From the NCBI RefSeq assembly GCF_051014445.1, contig NW_027488388.1, positions 524,019 to 588,018 on the forward strand: a stretch of DNA of 64,000 bases. The letters are read 5' to 3'. The notes beneath the pieces were generated by a model. It saw nothing but the letters and a program-made list of their open reading frames with translations, was not told the DNA's origin and searched no databases. This stretch comes from Colletes latitarsis (Eukaryota > Arthropoda > Insecta > Hymenoptera > Colletidae). Position numbers and translations under genes: made by a program. Positions 9,001 through 23,528 of this stretch are shown here, piece after piece; within the stretch, counting starts at the first letter, position 1; every line of letters starts with the position of its first letter.

Positions 9001-12000
9001 GATCCAGGGCTTTTTCTGGATTGCATCACGTAGTAATGAAGTACGACACTGAAACAGTCCATTAAACCTGGTTTCGATCAAGATTTTAGAGGACAACGCA
9101 AGTTAGGTCTGGGATAGGTCTGGGATTTGCCATCATCAGGATCATACTTTCGCAGTTTTCACATACTTGTTGAACCGATCCTGGGCTTTTTCTGGATTGT
9201 ATCACGTAGTAATGTGGTACCACGCTGAAACAGTCAATTAAACCTGGTTTCGACCAATATTTTAGAGGATAACGCAAGTTACGTCTGAGATAGGTCTGGG
9301 ATTTGCCCTCATCAGGCTCATACTTTCGCGTTTTTCACATACTTGTTGAACTGATCCTGGGTTTTTTCTGGTTTGGATCACGTAGTAATGAGGTACCACA
9401 CTGAAACAATCCATTAAACCTGGTTTCGATCAATATTTTAGAGGATAACGCATGTTAGGTCTGGGTTAGGTCTAGGATTTGCCCTCATCAGGCTCATTCT
9501 TTCGCATATTTCTCATACTTGATGGCTAGATCCTGGGCTATTTCTGGATTGTATCACGTAGTAATGTGGTACCACACTGAAACAGTCAATTAAACTTGGT
9601 TTCGATCAATATTTTAGAGGATAACGCAAGTTAGGTCTGAGATAGGTCTGGGATTCGCCCTCATCAGGCTCATACTTTCGTATATTTCTCATACTTCATG
9701 GCTAGATCCTGGGCTATTTCTGGATTGCATCACGTAGTAATGTGGTACCACGCAGAAACAGTTAATTAAACCTGGTTTCGATCAATATTTTAGAGGATAA
9801 CGCATGTTAGGTCTGGGTTAGGTCTAGGATTTGCTCTCATCAGGCTCATACTTTCGCATTCTTCACATACTTGTTGAACGGATCCTGGGTTTTTTCTGGT
9901 TTGGTTCACGTAGTAATGTGGTACCACACTGAAACATTCTACAAACCTGGTCTTGATAAATATTTTAGAGGACAACGCAAGTTAGGTCTGGGATAGGTCT
10001 GGGATTTGCCCTCATCAGGATCATACTTTCGCATTTTTCACATACTTGTTGAACAGATCCTGGGTTTTTTCTGGTTTGGATCACATAGTAATGTGGTACC
10101 ACACTGAAACAGTCGATTAAACCAGGTTTCGATCAATATTTTTGAGGTTAACGCATATTAGGTCTAGGTTAGGCCTGGGATTTTCACTCATCAGACTCAT
10201 ACTTTCGCATTTTTCACATACTTGTTGAACGGATCCTGGGTTTTTTCTGGTTCGGATCACGTAGTAGTGTGGTACCACACTGAAACAGTCCATTAAACCT
10301 GGTTTCGATCAATATTTTAGAGGACAACGCAAGTTAGGTCTGGGATATGTCTGGGATTTGCCCTAATCAGGGTCATACTTTCGCAGTTTTAACATACATG
10401 TTGACCTGATCGAGGGTTTTTTCTACATTGGATCACGTAGTAAAGTGGTAACACACAGAAACAGTGAATTAAACCTGGTTTCGATCAATATTTTAGAGGA
10501 TAACGCATGTTAGGTCTAGGTTAGCCCTGAGATTTTCACTGATCAGACTCCTAGCTTCGCATTCTTCACATACTTGTTGAACGGATCCTGGGTTTTTTCT
10601 GGTTTGGTTCACGTAGTAATGTGGTACCACACTGAAACATTCAATTAAACCTGGTCTTGATAAACATTTTAGAGGATAACGCATGTTAGGTCTGGGTTAC
10701 GTCTAGGATTTGCCCTCATCAGGCTCATACTTTCGCATATTTCTCATACTTCATGGCTAGATCCTGGGCTATTTCTGGATTGTATCACGTAGTAATGTGG
10801 TACCACGCTGAAGCAGTCAATTAAACCTGGTTTCGATCAATATTTTAGAGGATAACGCAAGTTAGGTCTGAGATAGGTCTGGGATTCGCCCTCATCAGGC
10901 TCATACTTTCGCGTTTTTCACATACTTGTTGAACTGATCTTGGGTTTTTTCTGGTTTGCATCACGTAGTAATGTGGTACCACACTGAAACAGTCCATTAA
11001 ACCTGGTTTCGATCAATATTTTAGAGGACAACGCAAGTTAGGTCCGGGATAGGTCTGGGATTTGCCCTCATCAGGGTCATACTTTCACATTTTTCACATG
11101 CTTGTTGAACAGATCCTGGGTTTTTTCTGGTATGAATCACGTAGTAATGTGGTACCACACTGACACATTCAAGTTAAGCTGGTCTTGATAAATATTCTTG
11201 AGGCTAACGCATGTTAGGTCTAAGTTAGGCCTGGGATTTTCACTCATCAGTCTCATACTTTCGCATTCTTCACATACTTGTTGAACGGATCCTGGGTTTT
11301 TTCTGGTTCGGATCACGTAGTAGTGTGGTACCACACTGAAACAGTCCATTAAACCTGGTTTCGATCAATATTTTAGAGGACAACGCAAGTTAGGTCTGGG
11401 ATAGGTCTGGGATTTGCCCTCATCAGGCTCATACTTTCGCGTTTTTCACATACATGTTGAACAGACCCTAGGGTTTTTTCTGGTTCGGATCACGTAGCTG
11501 TGTGGTACCACACTGAAACAGCCCATTCAACCTGGTTTCGATCAATATTTTAGAGGATAACGCAAGTTAGTTCTAGGTTAGCCATGAGATTTTCACTGAT
11601 CAGACTCATAGCTTCGCATTCTTCACATACTTGTTGAACGGATCCTGTGTTTTTTCTGGTTTGGTTCACGCAGTAATGTGGTACCACACCGTAACATTCA
11701 ATTTAACCTGGTCTGGATAAATATTTTAGAGGATATCGCATGTTAGGTCTAGGTTAGGCCTGGGATTAGCCCTAATCAGGGTCATACTTTCGCAGTTTTA
11801 ACATACATGTTGACCTGATCGAGGGCTTTTTCTACTTTGGATCACGTAGTAAAGTGGTAACACACTGAAACAGCCAATTAAACCTGGTTTCGATCAATAT
11901 TTTAGAGGATAACGCATGTTAGGTCTGGGATAGGTCTGGGATTTGCTCTCATCAGGCTCATTCTTTCGCATATTTCTCATACTTGATGGCTAGATCCTGG

Positions 12001-12450
12001 GCTTTTTCTGGATTGCATCACGTAGTAATGAAGTACAACACAGAAACAGTCCATTAAACCTGGTTTCGATCAATATTTTAGAGGATAACGCAAGTTAGGT
12101 CTGGGTTAGGTCTGGGATTTGCCCTCATCAGGCTCGTACTTTCGCGTTTTTCACATACTTGTTGAACTGATCCTGGGTTTTTCCTGGTTCGGATCACGTA
12201 GTAGTGTGGTACCACACTGAAACAGTCCATTAAACCTGGTTTCGATCAATATTTTAGAGGATAACGCAAGTTAGGTCTGGGTTAGGTCTGGGATTTGCCC
12301 TCATCAGGCTCGTACTTCCGCGTTTTTCACATACCTGTAGAACAGATCCTGGGTTTTTTCTGGATTGGATCACGCAGTAATGTGGTACCACACCGAAACA
12401 TTCAATTAAACCTGGTCTGGATAAATATTTTAGAGGATATCGCATGTTAG
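6020..12450 (+). repeat. Transitional satellite domain
   Basis: About 36 monomers with GTTTTTCACATACTTGTTG and GGTTTGGATCACGTAG, and the first appearances of typical A, B, C, D and E types. A block at about 6246-6795 reappears at about 8360-9085. The offset is 2113 bp at its start and 2289 bp at its end, because the second copy has one extra monomer. TGTTGACCTGATCGAGGG type E units first appear near 8290. No gene or insertion is seen. Confidence 0.8.
8385..8912 (+). repeat. Three nearly identical consecutive monomers
   Basis: Three adjacent units beginning near 8385, 8561 and 8737 all read GGTTTGGGTTAGGTCTAGG followed by GCGTTTTTCACATAC. The two junctions near 8532 and 8708 share the rare CCATTAATACTGG, exactly 176 bp apart. 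The corresponding locus near 6290-6610 has two such units, so one monomer was gained or lost here. Confidence 0.75.
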
Positions 12451-13410
12451 GTCTAGGTTAGGCCTGGGATTTGCCCTAATCAGGGTCATACTTTCGCAGT
12501 TTTAACATACATGTTGACCTGATCGAGGGTTTTTTCTACTTTGGATACGTAGTAAAGTGGTGCCACAACTAAAACAGTCAATTACACCTGGTTTCGCTCA
12601 TTATTTTAGAGGATAACGCAAGTTAGGTCTGGGATAGGTCTGGGATTAGCCCTCATCAGACTCATACTTTCGCACACTTCACATACTCGTTGACAAGATC
12701 CTGGGTTTTTTTCTGGTTTGGATCACGTAGTAATGTGGCACCACACTGAAACAGTCGATTGAACCTGGTTTCGATTAATATTTTTGTGGATAACGCATGT
12801 TAGGTCTAGTTTAGGCCTGGGATTTGCCGTCATCAGACTCATACTTTCGCACACTTCACATACTTGTTGAACAGATCCTAGGTTCTTTTCTGGTTTGGAT
12901 CACGTTGTAATGTGGTACCACACTGAAACAGTCGATTAAACCTGGTTTCGATCAATACCTTTGAGGATAACGCATGTTAGGTTTGGGTTAGGTCTAGGAT
13001 TTGCCCTCGTCAGGCTCATACTTTCGCATATTTCTCATACTTCATGGCTAGATCCTTGGCTCTTTCTGGATTGGATCACGTAGTAATGTGGTACCACACT
13101 GAAACAGTCCATTAAACCTGGTTTCGATCAATATTTTAGAGGATAACGCAAGTTAGGTCTGGGTTAGGTCTGGGATTTGCCCTCATCAGGCTCGTACTTC
13201 CGCGTTTTTCACATACCTGTAGAACAGATCCTGGGTTTTTTCTGGATTGGATCACGCAGTAATGTGGTACCACACCGAAACATTCAATTAAACCTGGTCT
13301 GGATAAATATTTTAGAGGATATCGCATGTTAGGTCTAGGTTAGGCCTGGGATTAGCCCTAATCAGGGTCATACTTTCGCAGTTTTAACATACATGTTGAC
13401 CTGATCGAGG
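12226..13410 (+). repeat. Local 5-monomer repeat (offset 882 bp)
   Basis: About 12226-12530 and 13108-13410 share a distinctive monomer pair: GGCTCGTACTTCCGCG, then ACATACCTGTAGAACAG, GGATCACGCAG and GAGGATATCGCATG. Translating the minus strand of the two copies gives identical 63-residue strings, so the sequence match there is essentially complete. The offset is 882 bp, five monomers. Confidence 0.8.
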
Positions 13411-16070
13411 GCTTTTTCTACTTTGGATCACGTAGTAAAGTGGTAACACACTGAAACAGCCAATTAAACCTGGTTTCGATCAATATTTTAGAGGATAACG
13501 CATGTTAGGTCTGGGATAGGTCTAGGATTTGCCCTCGTCAGGCTCATACTTTCGCATATTTCTCATACTTCATGGCTAGATCCTTGGCTCTTTCTGGATT
13601 GGATCACGTAGTAATGTGGTACCACACTGAAACAGTCCATTAAACCTGGTTTCGATTAATATTTTAGAGGATAACGCAATTTATGTCTGGGATAGGTCTG
13701 GGATTTGCCCTCATCAGGCTCATACTTTCGCGTTTTTCACATACTTGTTGAACGGGTCTTGGGTTTTTTTCTGGTGTGGATCACGTAGTAATGTGGTACC
13801 ACACTGAAACAATCAATTAAACCTGGTCTTGATAAATATTTTATAGGATAACGCATGTTAGGTCTGGGTTAGGTCTAGGATTTGCCCTCATCAGGCTCAT
13901 ACTTTCGCATATCTCTCATACTTCATGGTTGGATCCTGGGCAATTTCTGGATTGGATCACGTAGTAATGTGGTACCACACTGAAACAGTCAATTAAACCT
14001 GGTTTCGATCAATATTTTAGAGAATAATTCATGTTAGGTCTAGGTTAGGTCTGGGATTTGCTCTCATCTGGCTCATTCTTTCGCATATTTCTCATACTTG
14101 ATGGCTAGATCCTGGGTTTTTTCTGGCTTGAATCACGTGGTAATGTGGTATCACACTGAAACAGTCCATGAAACCTGGTTTCGATCAATATTTTAGAGGA
14201 TAACGCATGTTAGGTCTGGGTTAGGTCTAGGATTTGCCCTTATCTGGCTCATATTCTCGCATTTTTCGCATACTCGTTGGCCAGATCCGGGGCTTTTTCT
14301 GGTTTGGATCAGGTGGTAACGTGGTACCACACTGAAACAGTCCATTAAACCTGGTTTCGATCAATAGTTTAGAGGATAACTCATGTTAGGTCAAGGTTAG
14401 CCATGAGATTTTCACTGATCAGACTCATAGCTTCGCATTCTTCACATACTTGTTGAACGGATCCTGGGTTTTTTCTGGTTTGGGTCACGTAGTAATGTGG
14501 TACCACACTGAAACAGTCGATTAAACCAGGTTTGGATCAATATTTTTGATGATAACGCATGTTAGGTCTAGGTTAGGCCTGGGATTTTCACTCATCAGAC
14601 TCATACTTTCGCATTCTTCACATCCTTGTTGAACGGATCCTGGGCTTTTTCTGGTTTGGATCACGTAGTAATGTGGTACCACACTGAAACAGTCAATTAA
14701 ACCTGGTTTCGATCAATATTTTAGAGAATAATTCATGTTAGGTCTAGGTTAGGTCTGGGATTTGCTCTCATCAGGCTCATTCTTTCGCATATTTCTCATA
14801 CTTGATGGCTAGATCCTGGGCTTTTTCTGGATTGCATCACGTAGTAATGAGGTACAACACTGAAACAGTCAGTTAAACCTGGTTTCGATCAATATTTTAG
14901 AGGATAACGCAAGTTAGGTCTGGGACAGGTCTGGGATTTGCCCTCATCAGGCTCATACTTTCGCTTTTTTCACATACTTGTTGAACAGATCCAGGGTTTT
15001 TTCTGCTTTGGATCACGTAGTAGTGTGGTACCACACTGAAACAGTCCATGAAACCTTGTTTGGATCAATATTTTAGAGGATAACGTATGTTAGGTTTGGG
15101 TTAGGCCTGGGATTTGCGCTCATCAGGGTCATACTTTCGCAGTTTTAACATGCATGTTGACCTGATCGAGGGTTTTTCCTGCTTTGGATCACGTAGTAAA
15201 GTGGTACCACAACGAAAACAGTCAATTAAACCTTGTTTCGATCATTATCTTAGAGGATAACGCAAGTTAGGTCTGGGATTGGTTTGGGATTAGCCCACAT
15301 CAGACTCATACTTTCGCATTCTTCACATACTTGTTGAACGGATCCTGGGCTTTTTCTGGTTTGGATCACGTAGTAATGTGGTACCACACTGAAACAGTCA
15401 ATTAAACCTGGTTTCGAACAATATTTTAGAGAATAATTCATGTTAGGTCTAGGTTAGGTCTGGGATTTGCTCTCATCAGGCTCATTCTTTCGCATATTTC
15501 TCATAGTTGATGGCTAGATCCTGGGCTTTTTCTGGATTGCATCACGTAGTAATGTAGTACAACACTGAAACAGTCAATTAAACCTGGTTTCCATCAATAT
15601 TTTAGGGGACAACGCATGTTAGATCTAGGTTAGGACTGGGATATGCCCTCATCAGGGTCATACTTTCGCAGTTTTAACATACATGTTGACCTGATCGAGG
15701 GTTTTTTCTGCTTTGGATCACGTAGTAAAGTGGTACCACACTGAAGCAGTCCATTAAACCTGGTTTGGATCAATATTTTAGAGGATAACGCATGTTAGGT
15801 TTGGGTTAGGTCAAGGATTTGCCCTCATCAGGCTCATTCTTTCGCATATTTCTCATACTTCATGGCTAGATCCTGGGCTGTTTCTGGATTGTATCACGTA
15901 GTAATGCGGTACCACGCTGAAACAGTCAATTAAACCTGGTTTCGATCAATATTTTAGAGGATAACGCAAGTTAGGTCTGGGATTGGTCTGGGATTCCTCC
16001 TCATCAGGCTCATACATTCGCGTTTTTCACATACTCGTTGAACTGATCCTGGGTTTTTTCTGGTTTGGAT
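12455..16070 (+). repeat. Segmental duplication S1, copy 1
   Basis: This block matches about 28480-31741. The offset is 16025 bp at its start (GGATACGTAGTAAAG at 12543 and 28568) and 15673 bp from about 13650 on, so copy 2 lacks two monomers. Shared rare variants include CACGTTGTAATG (about 12901), AACGCAATTTATGTC (about 13675), CCCTTATCTGGCTC (about 14238) and GATCATTATCTTAG or GATCATTATTTTAG (about 15240). The match ends near 16070, where copy 1 reads CACGTTGCAATG and copy 2 reads CACGTAGTAATG. Confidence 0.8.
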
Positions 16071-18070
16071 CACGTTGCAATGTGGTACCACACTGAAACA
16101 GTCGATTAACCCTGGTTTCGTTCAATATTTTAGAGGATAAAGCATGTTAGGTCTAGGTTAGGCCTGGGATTTTCACTCATCAGACTCATACTTTCGCATT
16201 CTTCACATACTTGTTGGACGGATCCTGGGTTTTTTCTGGTTTGGATCACGTAGTAATGTGGGACCACACTGAAACAATCAATTAAACCTGGTCATGATAA
16301 ATATTTTAGAGGATAACGCATGTTAGGTCTGGGTTAGGTCTAGGATTTGCCCTCGTCAGGCTCATACTTTCGCATATTTCTCATACTTCATGGCTAGATC
16401 CTGGGCTATTTCTGGATTGGATCACGTAGTAATGTGGTACCACACTGAAACTGTCAAATAAACCTGGTTTCGATCAATATTTTAGAGGATAACGCAAGTT
16501 AGGTCTGGGATAGGTCTGGGATTTGCCCTCGTCAGGCTCATACTTTCGCGTTTCTCACATACTTGTTGAACAGGTCCTGGGTTTTTTCTGGTTTGGGTCA
16601 CGTAGTAATGTGGTACCACACTGAAACAGTCGATTAAACCAGGTTTCGATCAATATTTTTGAGGATAACGCATGTTAGGACTAGGTTAGGCCTGGGATCT
16701 TCACTCATCAGACACATACTTTCGCATTCTTCACATACTTGTTGAACGGATCTTGGGTTTTTTCTGGTGTGGATCACGTAGTAATGTGGGACCACACTGA
16801 AACAATCAATTAAACCTGGTCATGATAAATATTTTAGAGGATAACGCATGTTAGGTCTGGGTTAGGTCTAGGATTTGCCCTCGTCAGGCTCATACTTTCG
16901 CATATTTCTCATACTTCATGGCCAGATCCTTGGCTATTTCTGGAATGGACCACGTAGGCATGTGGGACCACACTGAAACAGTCAATTAAACCTGGTTTCG
17001 ATCAATATTTTAGAGAATAACTCATGTTAGGTCTAGGTTAGGTCTGGGATTTGCTCTCATCAGGCTCATTCTTTCGCATATTTCTCATACTTGATGGCTA
17101 GATCCTGGGCTTTTTCTGGCTTGCATCACGTAGTAATGAAGTACAACACTGAAACAGTCGATTAAACCAGGTTTCGATCAATATTTTTGAGGATAACGCA
17201 AGTTAGGTCTGTGATAGGTCTGGGATTTGCCCTCATCATTCTCCTACTTTCGCGTTTTTCACATACCTGTTGAACAGATCCTGGGTTTTTTCCGGTTTGT
17301 GTCACGTAGTAGTGTGGTACCACACTGATACAGTCGATTAAACCTGGTTTCGATCAATATTTTTGGGGATAACGCATGTTAGGTCTAGGTTAGGCCGTGG
17401 ATTTTCACTCATCAGAGTCATACTTTCGCATTTTTCACATACTTGTTGAACGGCTCCTGTGTTTTTTCTGGTTTGGTTCACGTAGTAATGTGGTACCACA
17501 CTGAAACAGTCAATTAAACCTGGTTTCGATCAATATTTTAGAGAATAATTCATGTTAGGTCTAGGTTAGGTCTGGGATTTGCTCTCATCAGGCTCATTCT
17601 CTCGCATATTTCTCATAGTTGATGGCTAGATCCTGGGCTTTTTCTGGATTGCATCACGTAGTAATGTAGTACAACACTGAAACAGTCAATTAAACCTGGT
17701 TTCCATCAATATTTTAGAGGACAACGCATGTTAGGTATAGGTTAGGCCAGGGATTTGCCCTCATCAGGGTCATACTTTCGCAGTTTTAACATGCATGTTG
17801 GCCTGATCGAGGGTTTTTTCTGCCTTGGACCACGTAGTAAAGTGGTACCACACTGAAGCAGTCCATTAAACCTGGTCATGATAAATATTTTAGAGGATAA
17901 CTCATGTTAGGTCTGGGTTAGGTCTAGGATTTGCCCTCGTCAGGCTCATACTTTCGCATATTTCTCATACTTCATGGCTAGATCCTTGGCTATTTCTGGA
18001 TTGGATCACGTAGTAATGTGGTACCACACTGAAACAGTCGATTAAACCAGGTTCTGATCAATATTTTAGA
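16070..18070 (+). repeat. Mosaic satellite segment between S1 and S2
   Basis: About 11 monomers of types A, B, C, D and E. The rare CATCATTCTCCTAC variant near 17234 recurs near 20932 and 27095, 21 and 35 monomers further on. The nearby GGCCGTGGATTTTCACTC unit recurs with it. The block therefore shares ancestry with about 20.65-21.2 kb and 26.8-27.35 kb. No gene or insertion is seen. Confidence 0.7.
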
Positions 18071-20336
18071 GAATAATTCTTGTAAGGTCTAGGTTAGGTC
18101 TGGGATTTGCTCTCATCAGGCTCATTCTTTCGCATATTTCTCATACTTGATGGATAGATCCTGGGCTTTTTCTGGATTGCATCACATAGTAATGAAGTAC
18201 AACGCTGAAACAGTCAATTAAACCTGGTTTCCATCAATGTTTTAGAGGACAACGCATGTTAGGTCTGGGATAGGTCTGGGATTCGCCCTTATCAGGCTCA
18301 TACTTTCGCGTTTCTCACATACTTGTTGAACGGGTCTTGGGTTTTTTCTGGTGTGTATCACGTAGTAATGTGTTACCACACTGAAACAATCAATTAAACC
18401 TGGTCTTGATAAATATTTTATAGGATAACGTAGATTTGGTCTGGGTTAGGTCTAGGATTTGCCCTCATCAGGCTCATACTTTCGCATATTTCTCATACTT
18501 CATGGCTGGATCCTGGGCTATTTCTGGATTGGATCACGTAGTAATGTGGTACCACACTGAAACAGTCAATTAAACCTGGTTTCGATCAATATTTTAGAGA
18601 ATAATTCATGTTAGGTCTAGGTTAGGTCTGGGATTTGCTCTCATCAGGCTCATTCTTTCGCATATTTCTCATACTTGATGGCTAGATCCTGGGCTTTTTC
18701 TGGATTGCATCACGTAGTAATGAAGTACAACACTGAAATAGTCAATTAAACCTGGTTTCTATCAATATTTCAAAGGACAAAGCATGTCAGGTCTAGGTTA
18801 GGCCTGGGATTTGCCCTCATCAGGGTCATACTTTGGCAGTTTTAACATACATGTTGACCTGATCGAGGGCTTTTTCTGCTTTGAATCACGTAGTAAAGTG
18901 GTACCACACTGAAGCAGTCCATTAAACTTGGTTTGGATGAATATTTTAGAGGATAACGCATGTTAGGTTTGGGTTTGGTCTAGGATATGCCCTCATCAGG
19001 CTCATACTTTCGCATATTTCTCATACTTCATGGCTAGATCCTGGGCTGTTTCTGGATTGTATCGCGTAGTAATGTGGTACCACGCTGAAACTGTAAATTA
19101 CACCTGGTTTCGATCAATATTTTAGAGGATAACGCAAGTTAGGTCTGGGATAGGTCTGGGATTTGCCCTCATCAGGCTCATACTTTCGCGTTTTTCACAT
19201 ACTTGTTGTACAGATCCTGTGTTTGTTCTGGTTTGGGTCACGTAGTAATGTGGTACCACACTGAAACAGTCGATTAAACCAGGTTTCGATCAATATTTGT
19301 GAGGATAACGCATGTTAGGTCTAGGTTAGGCCTGGGATTTTCACTCATCAGACTCATACTTTCGCATTCTCACACATACTTGTTGCACGGATCCTGGGCT
19401 TTTTCTGGTTTGGATCACGTAGTAATGTGGTACCACACTGAAACAGTCAATTAAACCTGGTTTCGATCAATATTTTAGAGAATAATTCATGTTAGGTCTA
19501 GGCTAGGTCTGGGATTTGCTCTCATCAGGCTCATTCTTTCGCATATTTCTCATACTTGATGGCTAGATCCTGGGCTTTTTCTGGATTGCATCACGTAGTA
19601 ATGAAGTACAACACTGAAACAGTCAATTAAACCTGGTTTCCATCAATATCTTAGAGGACAACGCAAGTTAGGTCTGGGATAGGTCTGGGATTTGCCCTCA
19701 TCAGGCTCATACTTTCGCACACTTCACATACTCGTTGAACAGATCCTGGGTTATTTTCTGGTTTGGATCACATAGTAATGTGGTACCACACTGAAACAGT
19801 CGATTAAACCAGGTTTCGATCAATATTTTTGAGGATAACGCATGTTAGGTCTAGGTTAGGCCTGGGATTTTCACTCATCAGACACATACCTTCGCATTCT
19901 TCACATACTTGTTGAACGGATCCTGGGTTTTTTCTGGTATGGATCACGTAGTAATGTGGGAACACACTGAAACATTCAATTAAACCTGGTCTTGATAAAT
20001 ATTTTAGAGGATAACGCATGTTAGGTTTCGGTTAGGTCTAGGATTTGCCCTCATCAGGCTCATACTTTCGCATATTTCTCATACTTCATGGCTAGATCCT
20101 AGGCTTTTTCTGGATTGCATCACGTAGTAATGAAGTACAACACTGAAACAGTCAATTTAACCTGGTTTCCATCAATATCTGAGAGGACAACGCAAGTTAG
20201 GTCTGGGATAGGTCTGGGATTTGCCCTCATCAGGCTCACACTTTCGCGTTTTTCACATACTTGTTGAACTGATCCTGGGTTTTTTCTCGTTTGGATCACG
20301 TAGTAGTGTGGTACCACACTGAAACAGTCCATTAAA
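18070..20336 (+). repeat. Segmental duplication S2, copy 1
   Basis: About 13 monomers match about 23528-25794 at a constant offset of 5458 bp (31 monomers). Shared rare features are GGATAACGTAGATTTGG (18425 and 23883), TTTCTATCAATATTTCAAAG (about 18757), TATCGCGTAGTAATG and ATTCTCACACATAC. The copies differ by scattered single bases. The match stops near 20336, where copy 1 continues CCTTGTTTGGATG and copy 2 CCTGGTTTCGATC. Confidence 0.85.
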
Positions 20337-23300
20337 CCTTGTTTGGATGAATATTTTAGAGGATAACGTATGTTAGGTTTGGGTTAGGCCTGGGGTTTGC
20401 GCTCATCAGGGTCATACTTTCGCAGTTTTAACATGCATGTTGACCTGATCGAGGGCTTTTTCTACTTTGGATCACGTAGTAAAGTGGTACCACACTGAAG
20501 CAGTCCATTAAACCTGGTCATGATAAATATTTTAGAGGATAACTCATGTTAGGTCTGGGTTAGGTCTAGGATTTGCCCTCGTCAGGCTCATACTTTCGCA
20601 TATTTCTCATACTTCATGGCTAGATCCTTGGCTATTTCTGGAATGGATCACGTAGTAATGTGGGACCACACTGAAACAGTCAATTAAACCTGGTTTCGAT
20701 CAATATTTTAGAGAATAACTCATGTTAGGTCTAGGTTAGGTCTGGGATTTGCTCTCATCAGGCTCATTCTTTCGCATATTTCTCATACTTGATGGCTAGA
20801 TCCTGGGCTTTTTCTGGCTTGCATCACGTAGTAATGAAGTACAACACTGAAACAGTCGATTAAACCAGGTTTCGATCAATATTTTTGAGGATAACGCAAG
20901 TTAGGTCTGTGATAGGTCTGGGATTTGCCCTCATCATTCTCCTACTTTCGCGTTTTTCACATACCTGTTGAACAGATCCTGGGTTTTTTCCGGTTTGTGT
21001 CACGTAGTAGTGTGGTACCACACTGATACAGTCGATTAAACCTGGTTTCGATCAATATTTTTGGGGATAACGCATGTTAGGTCTAGGTTAGGCCGTGGAT
21101 TTTCACTCATCAGAGTCATACTTTCGCATTTTTCACATACTTGTTGAACGGCTCCTGTGTTTTTTCTGGTTTGGTTCACGTAGTAATGTGGTACCACACT
21201 GAAACATTCAATTAAACCTGGTCTTGATAAATATTTTAGAGGCTAACGCATGGTAGGTTTGGGTTAGGTCTAGGATTTGCCCTCATCAGGCTCATACTTT
21301 CGCATATTTCTCATACTTCATGGCTAGATCCTGGGCTTTTTCTGGATTGGATCACGTTGTAATGAAGTACAACACTGAAACAGTCAATTTAACCTGGTTT
21401 CCATCAATATCTGAGAGGACAACGCAAGTTAGGTCTGGGATAGGTCTGTGATTTGCCCTCATCAGGCTCATACTTTCGCATATTTCTCATACTTCATGGC
21501 TGGATCCTGGGCTATTTCTGGATTGGATCACCTAGTAATGTGGTACCACACTGAAACAGTCAATTAAACCTGGTTCTGATCAATATTTTAGAGAATAATT
21601 CTTGTAAGGTCTAGGTTAGGTCTGGGATTTGCTCTCATCAGGCTCATTCTTTCGCATATTTCTCATACTTGATGGATAGATCCTGGGCTTTTTCTGGATT
21701 GCATCACATAGTAATGAAGTACAACGCTGAAACAGTCAATTAAACCTGGTTTCCATCAATGTTTTAGAGGACAACGCATGTTAGGTCTGGGATAGGTCTG
21801 GGATTCGCCCTTATCAGGCTCATACTTTCGCGTTTCTCACATACTTGTTGAACGGGTCTTGGGTTTTTTCTGGTGTGTATCACGTAGTAATGTGTTACCA
21901 CACTGAAACAATCAATTAAACCTGGTCTTGATAAATATTTTAGAGGATAACGCATGTTAGGTTTCGGTTAGGTCTAGGATTTGCCCTCATCAGGCTCATA
22001 CTTTCGCATATTTCTCATACTTCATGGCTAGATCCTTGGCTATTTCTGGAATGGATCACCTAGTAATGTGGTACCACACTGAAACAGTCAATTAAACCTG
22101 GTTTTGATCAATATTTTTGAGGATAACGCATGTTAGGACAAGGTTAGGCCTGGGATCTTCACTCATCAGACACATACTTTCGCATTCTTCACATACTTGT
22201 TGAACGGATCCTGGGTTTATTCTGGTTTGGATCACGTAGTAATGTGGGACCACACTGAAACAGTCAATTAAACGTGGTTTCGATCAATATTTTAGAGAAT
22301 AATTCATGTTAGATCTAGGTTTGGTCTGGGATTTGCTCTCATCACGCTCATTCTTTCGCATATTTCTCATACTTGATGGCTAGATCCTGGGCTTTTTCTG
22401 GATTGCATCACGTAGTAATGTGGGACCACACTGAAACAATCAATTAAACCTGGTTTTGATAAATATTTTAGCGGACAACGCATGTTAGGTCAGGGTTAGG
22501 TTTAGGATTTGCCCTCATCAGGCTCATACTTTCGCATATTTCTCATACTTCATGGCTAGATCCTGGGCTATTTCTGGATTGGATCACGTAGTAATGTGGT
22601 ACCACACTGAAACAGTCAATTAAACCTGGTTTCCATCAATATTTTAGAGGACAACGCATGTTAGGTATAGGTTAGGCCAGGGATTTGCCCTCATCAGGGT
22701 CATACTTTCGCAGTTTTAACATACATGTTGGCCTGATCGAGGGTTTTTTCTGCTTTGGACCACGTAGTAAAGTGGTACCACACTGAAGCAGTCCATTAAA
22801 CCTGGTCATGATAAATATTTTAGAGGATAACTCATGTTAGGTCTGGGTTAGGTCTAGGATTTGCCCTCGTCAGGCTCATACTTTCGCATATTTCTCATAC
22901 TTCATGGCTAGATCCTTGGCTATTTCTGGAATGGATCACCTAGTAATGTGGTACCACACTGAAACAGTCAATTAAACCTGGTTTTGATCAATATTTTAGA
23001 GAATAATTCTTGTAAGGTCTAGGTTAGGTCTGGGATTTGCTCTCATCAGGCTCATTCTTTCGCATATTTGTCATACTTGATGGATAGATCCTGGGCTTTT
23101 TCTGGATTGCATCACGTAGTAATGAAGTACGGCGCTGAAACAGTCAATTAAACCTGGTTTCCATCAATGTTTTAGAGGACAACGCATGTTAGGTCTGGGA
23201 TAGGTCTGGGATTCGCCCTTATCAGGCTCATACTTTCGCGTTTCTCACATACTTGTTGAACGGGTCTTGGGTTTTTTCTGGTGTGTATCACGTAGTAATG

Positions 23301-23528
23301 TGTTACCACACTGAAACAATCAATTAAACCTGGTCTTGATAAATATTTTAGAGGATTACGCATGTTAGGTTTCGGTTAGGTCTAGGATTTGCCCTCATCA
23401 GGCTCATACTTTCGCATATTTCTCATACTTCATGGCTAGATCCTTGGCTATTTCTGGAATGGATCATCTAGTAATGTGGTACCACACTGAAACAGTCAAT
23501 TAAACCTGGTTTTGATCAATATTTTAGA
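20336..23528 (+). repeat. Mosaic satellite segment with S7 copy 1 and short tandem duplications
   Basis: About 20495-21940 matches about 26658-28100 at offset 6163 bp (35 monomers). About 21570-21950 matches about 22980-23360 at 1408 bp (8 monomers). About 22215-23120 matches about 31900-32800 (offset 9686, 55 monomers) and about 34716-35620, sharing TCATCACGCTC and GCGGACAACGC. About 22860-23390 is followed directly by a 528-bp (3-monomer) tandem copy. Everything is satellite. Confidence 0.8.

Noticed and set aside
14238..14330. Possible foreign insertion at the GTTGGCCAGATCCGGGG unit
   Set aside because: It is an ordinary monomer resembling the edge-domain variants, with normal spacing on both sides, and it recurs at about 29911-30000 as part of S1.
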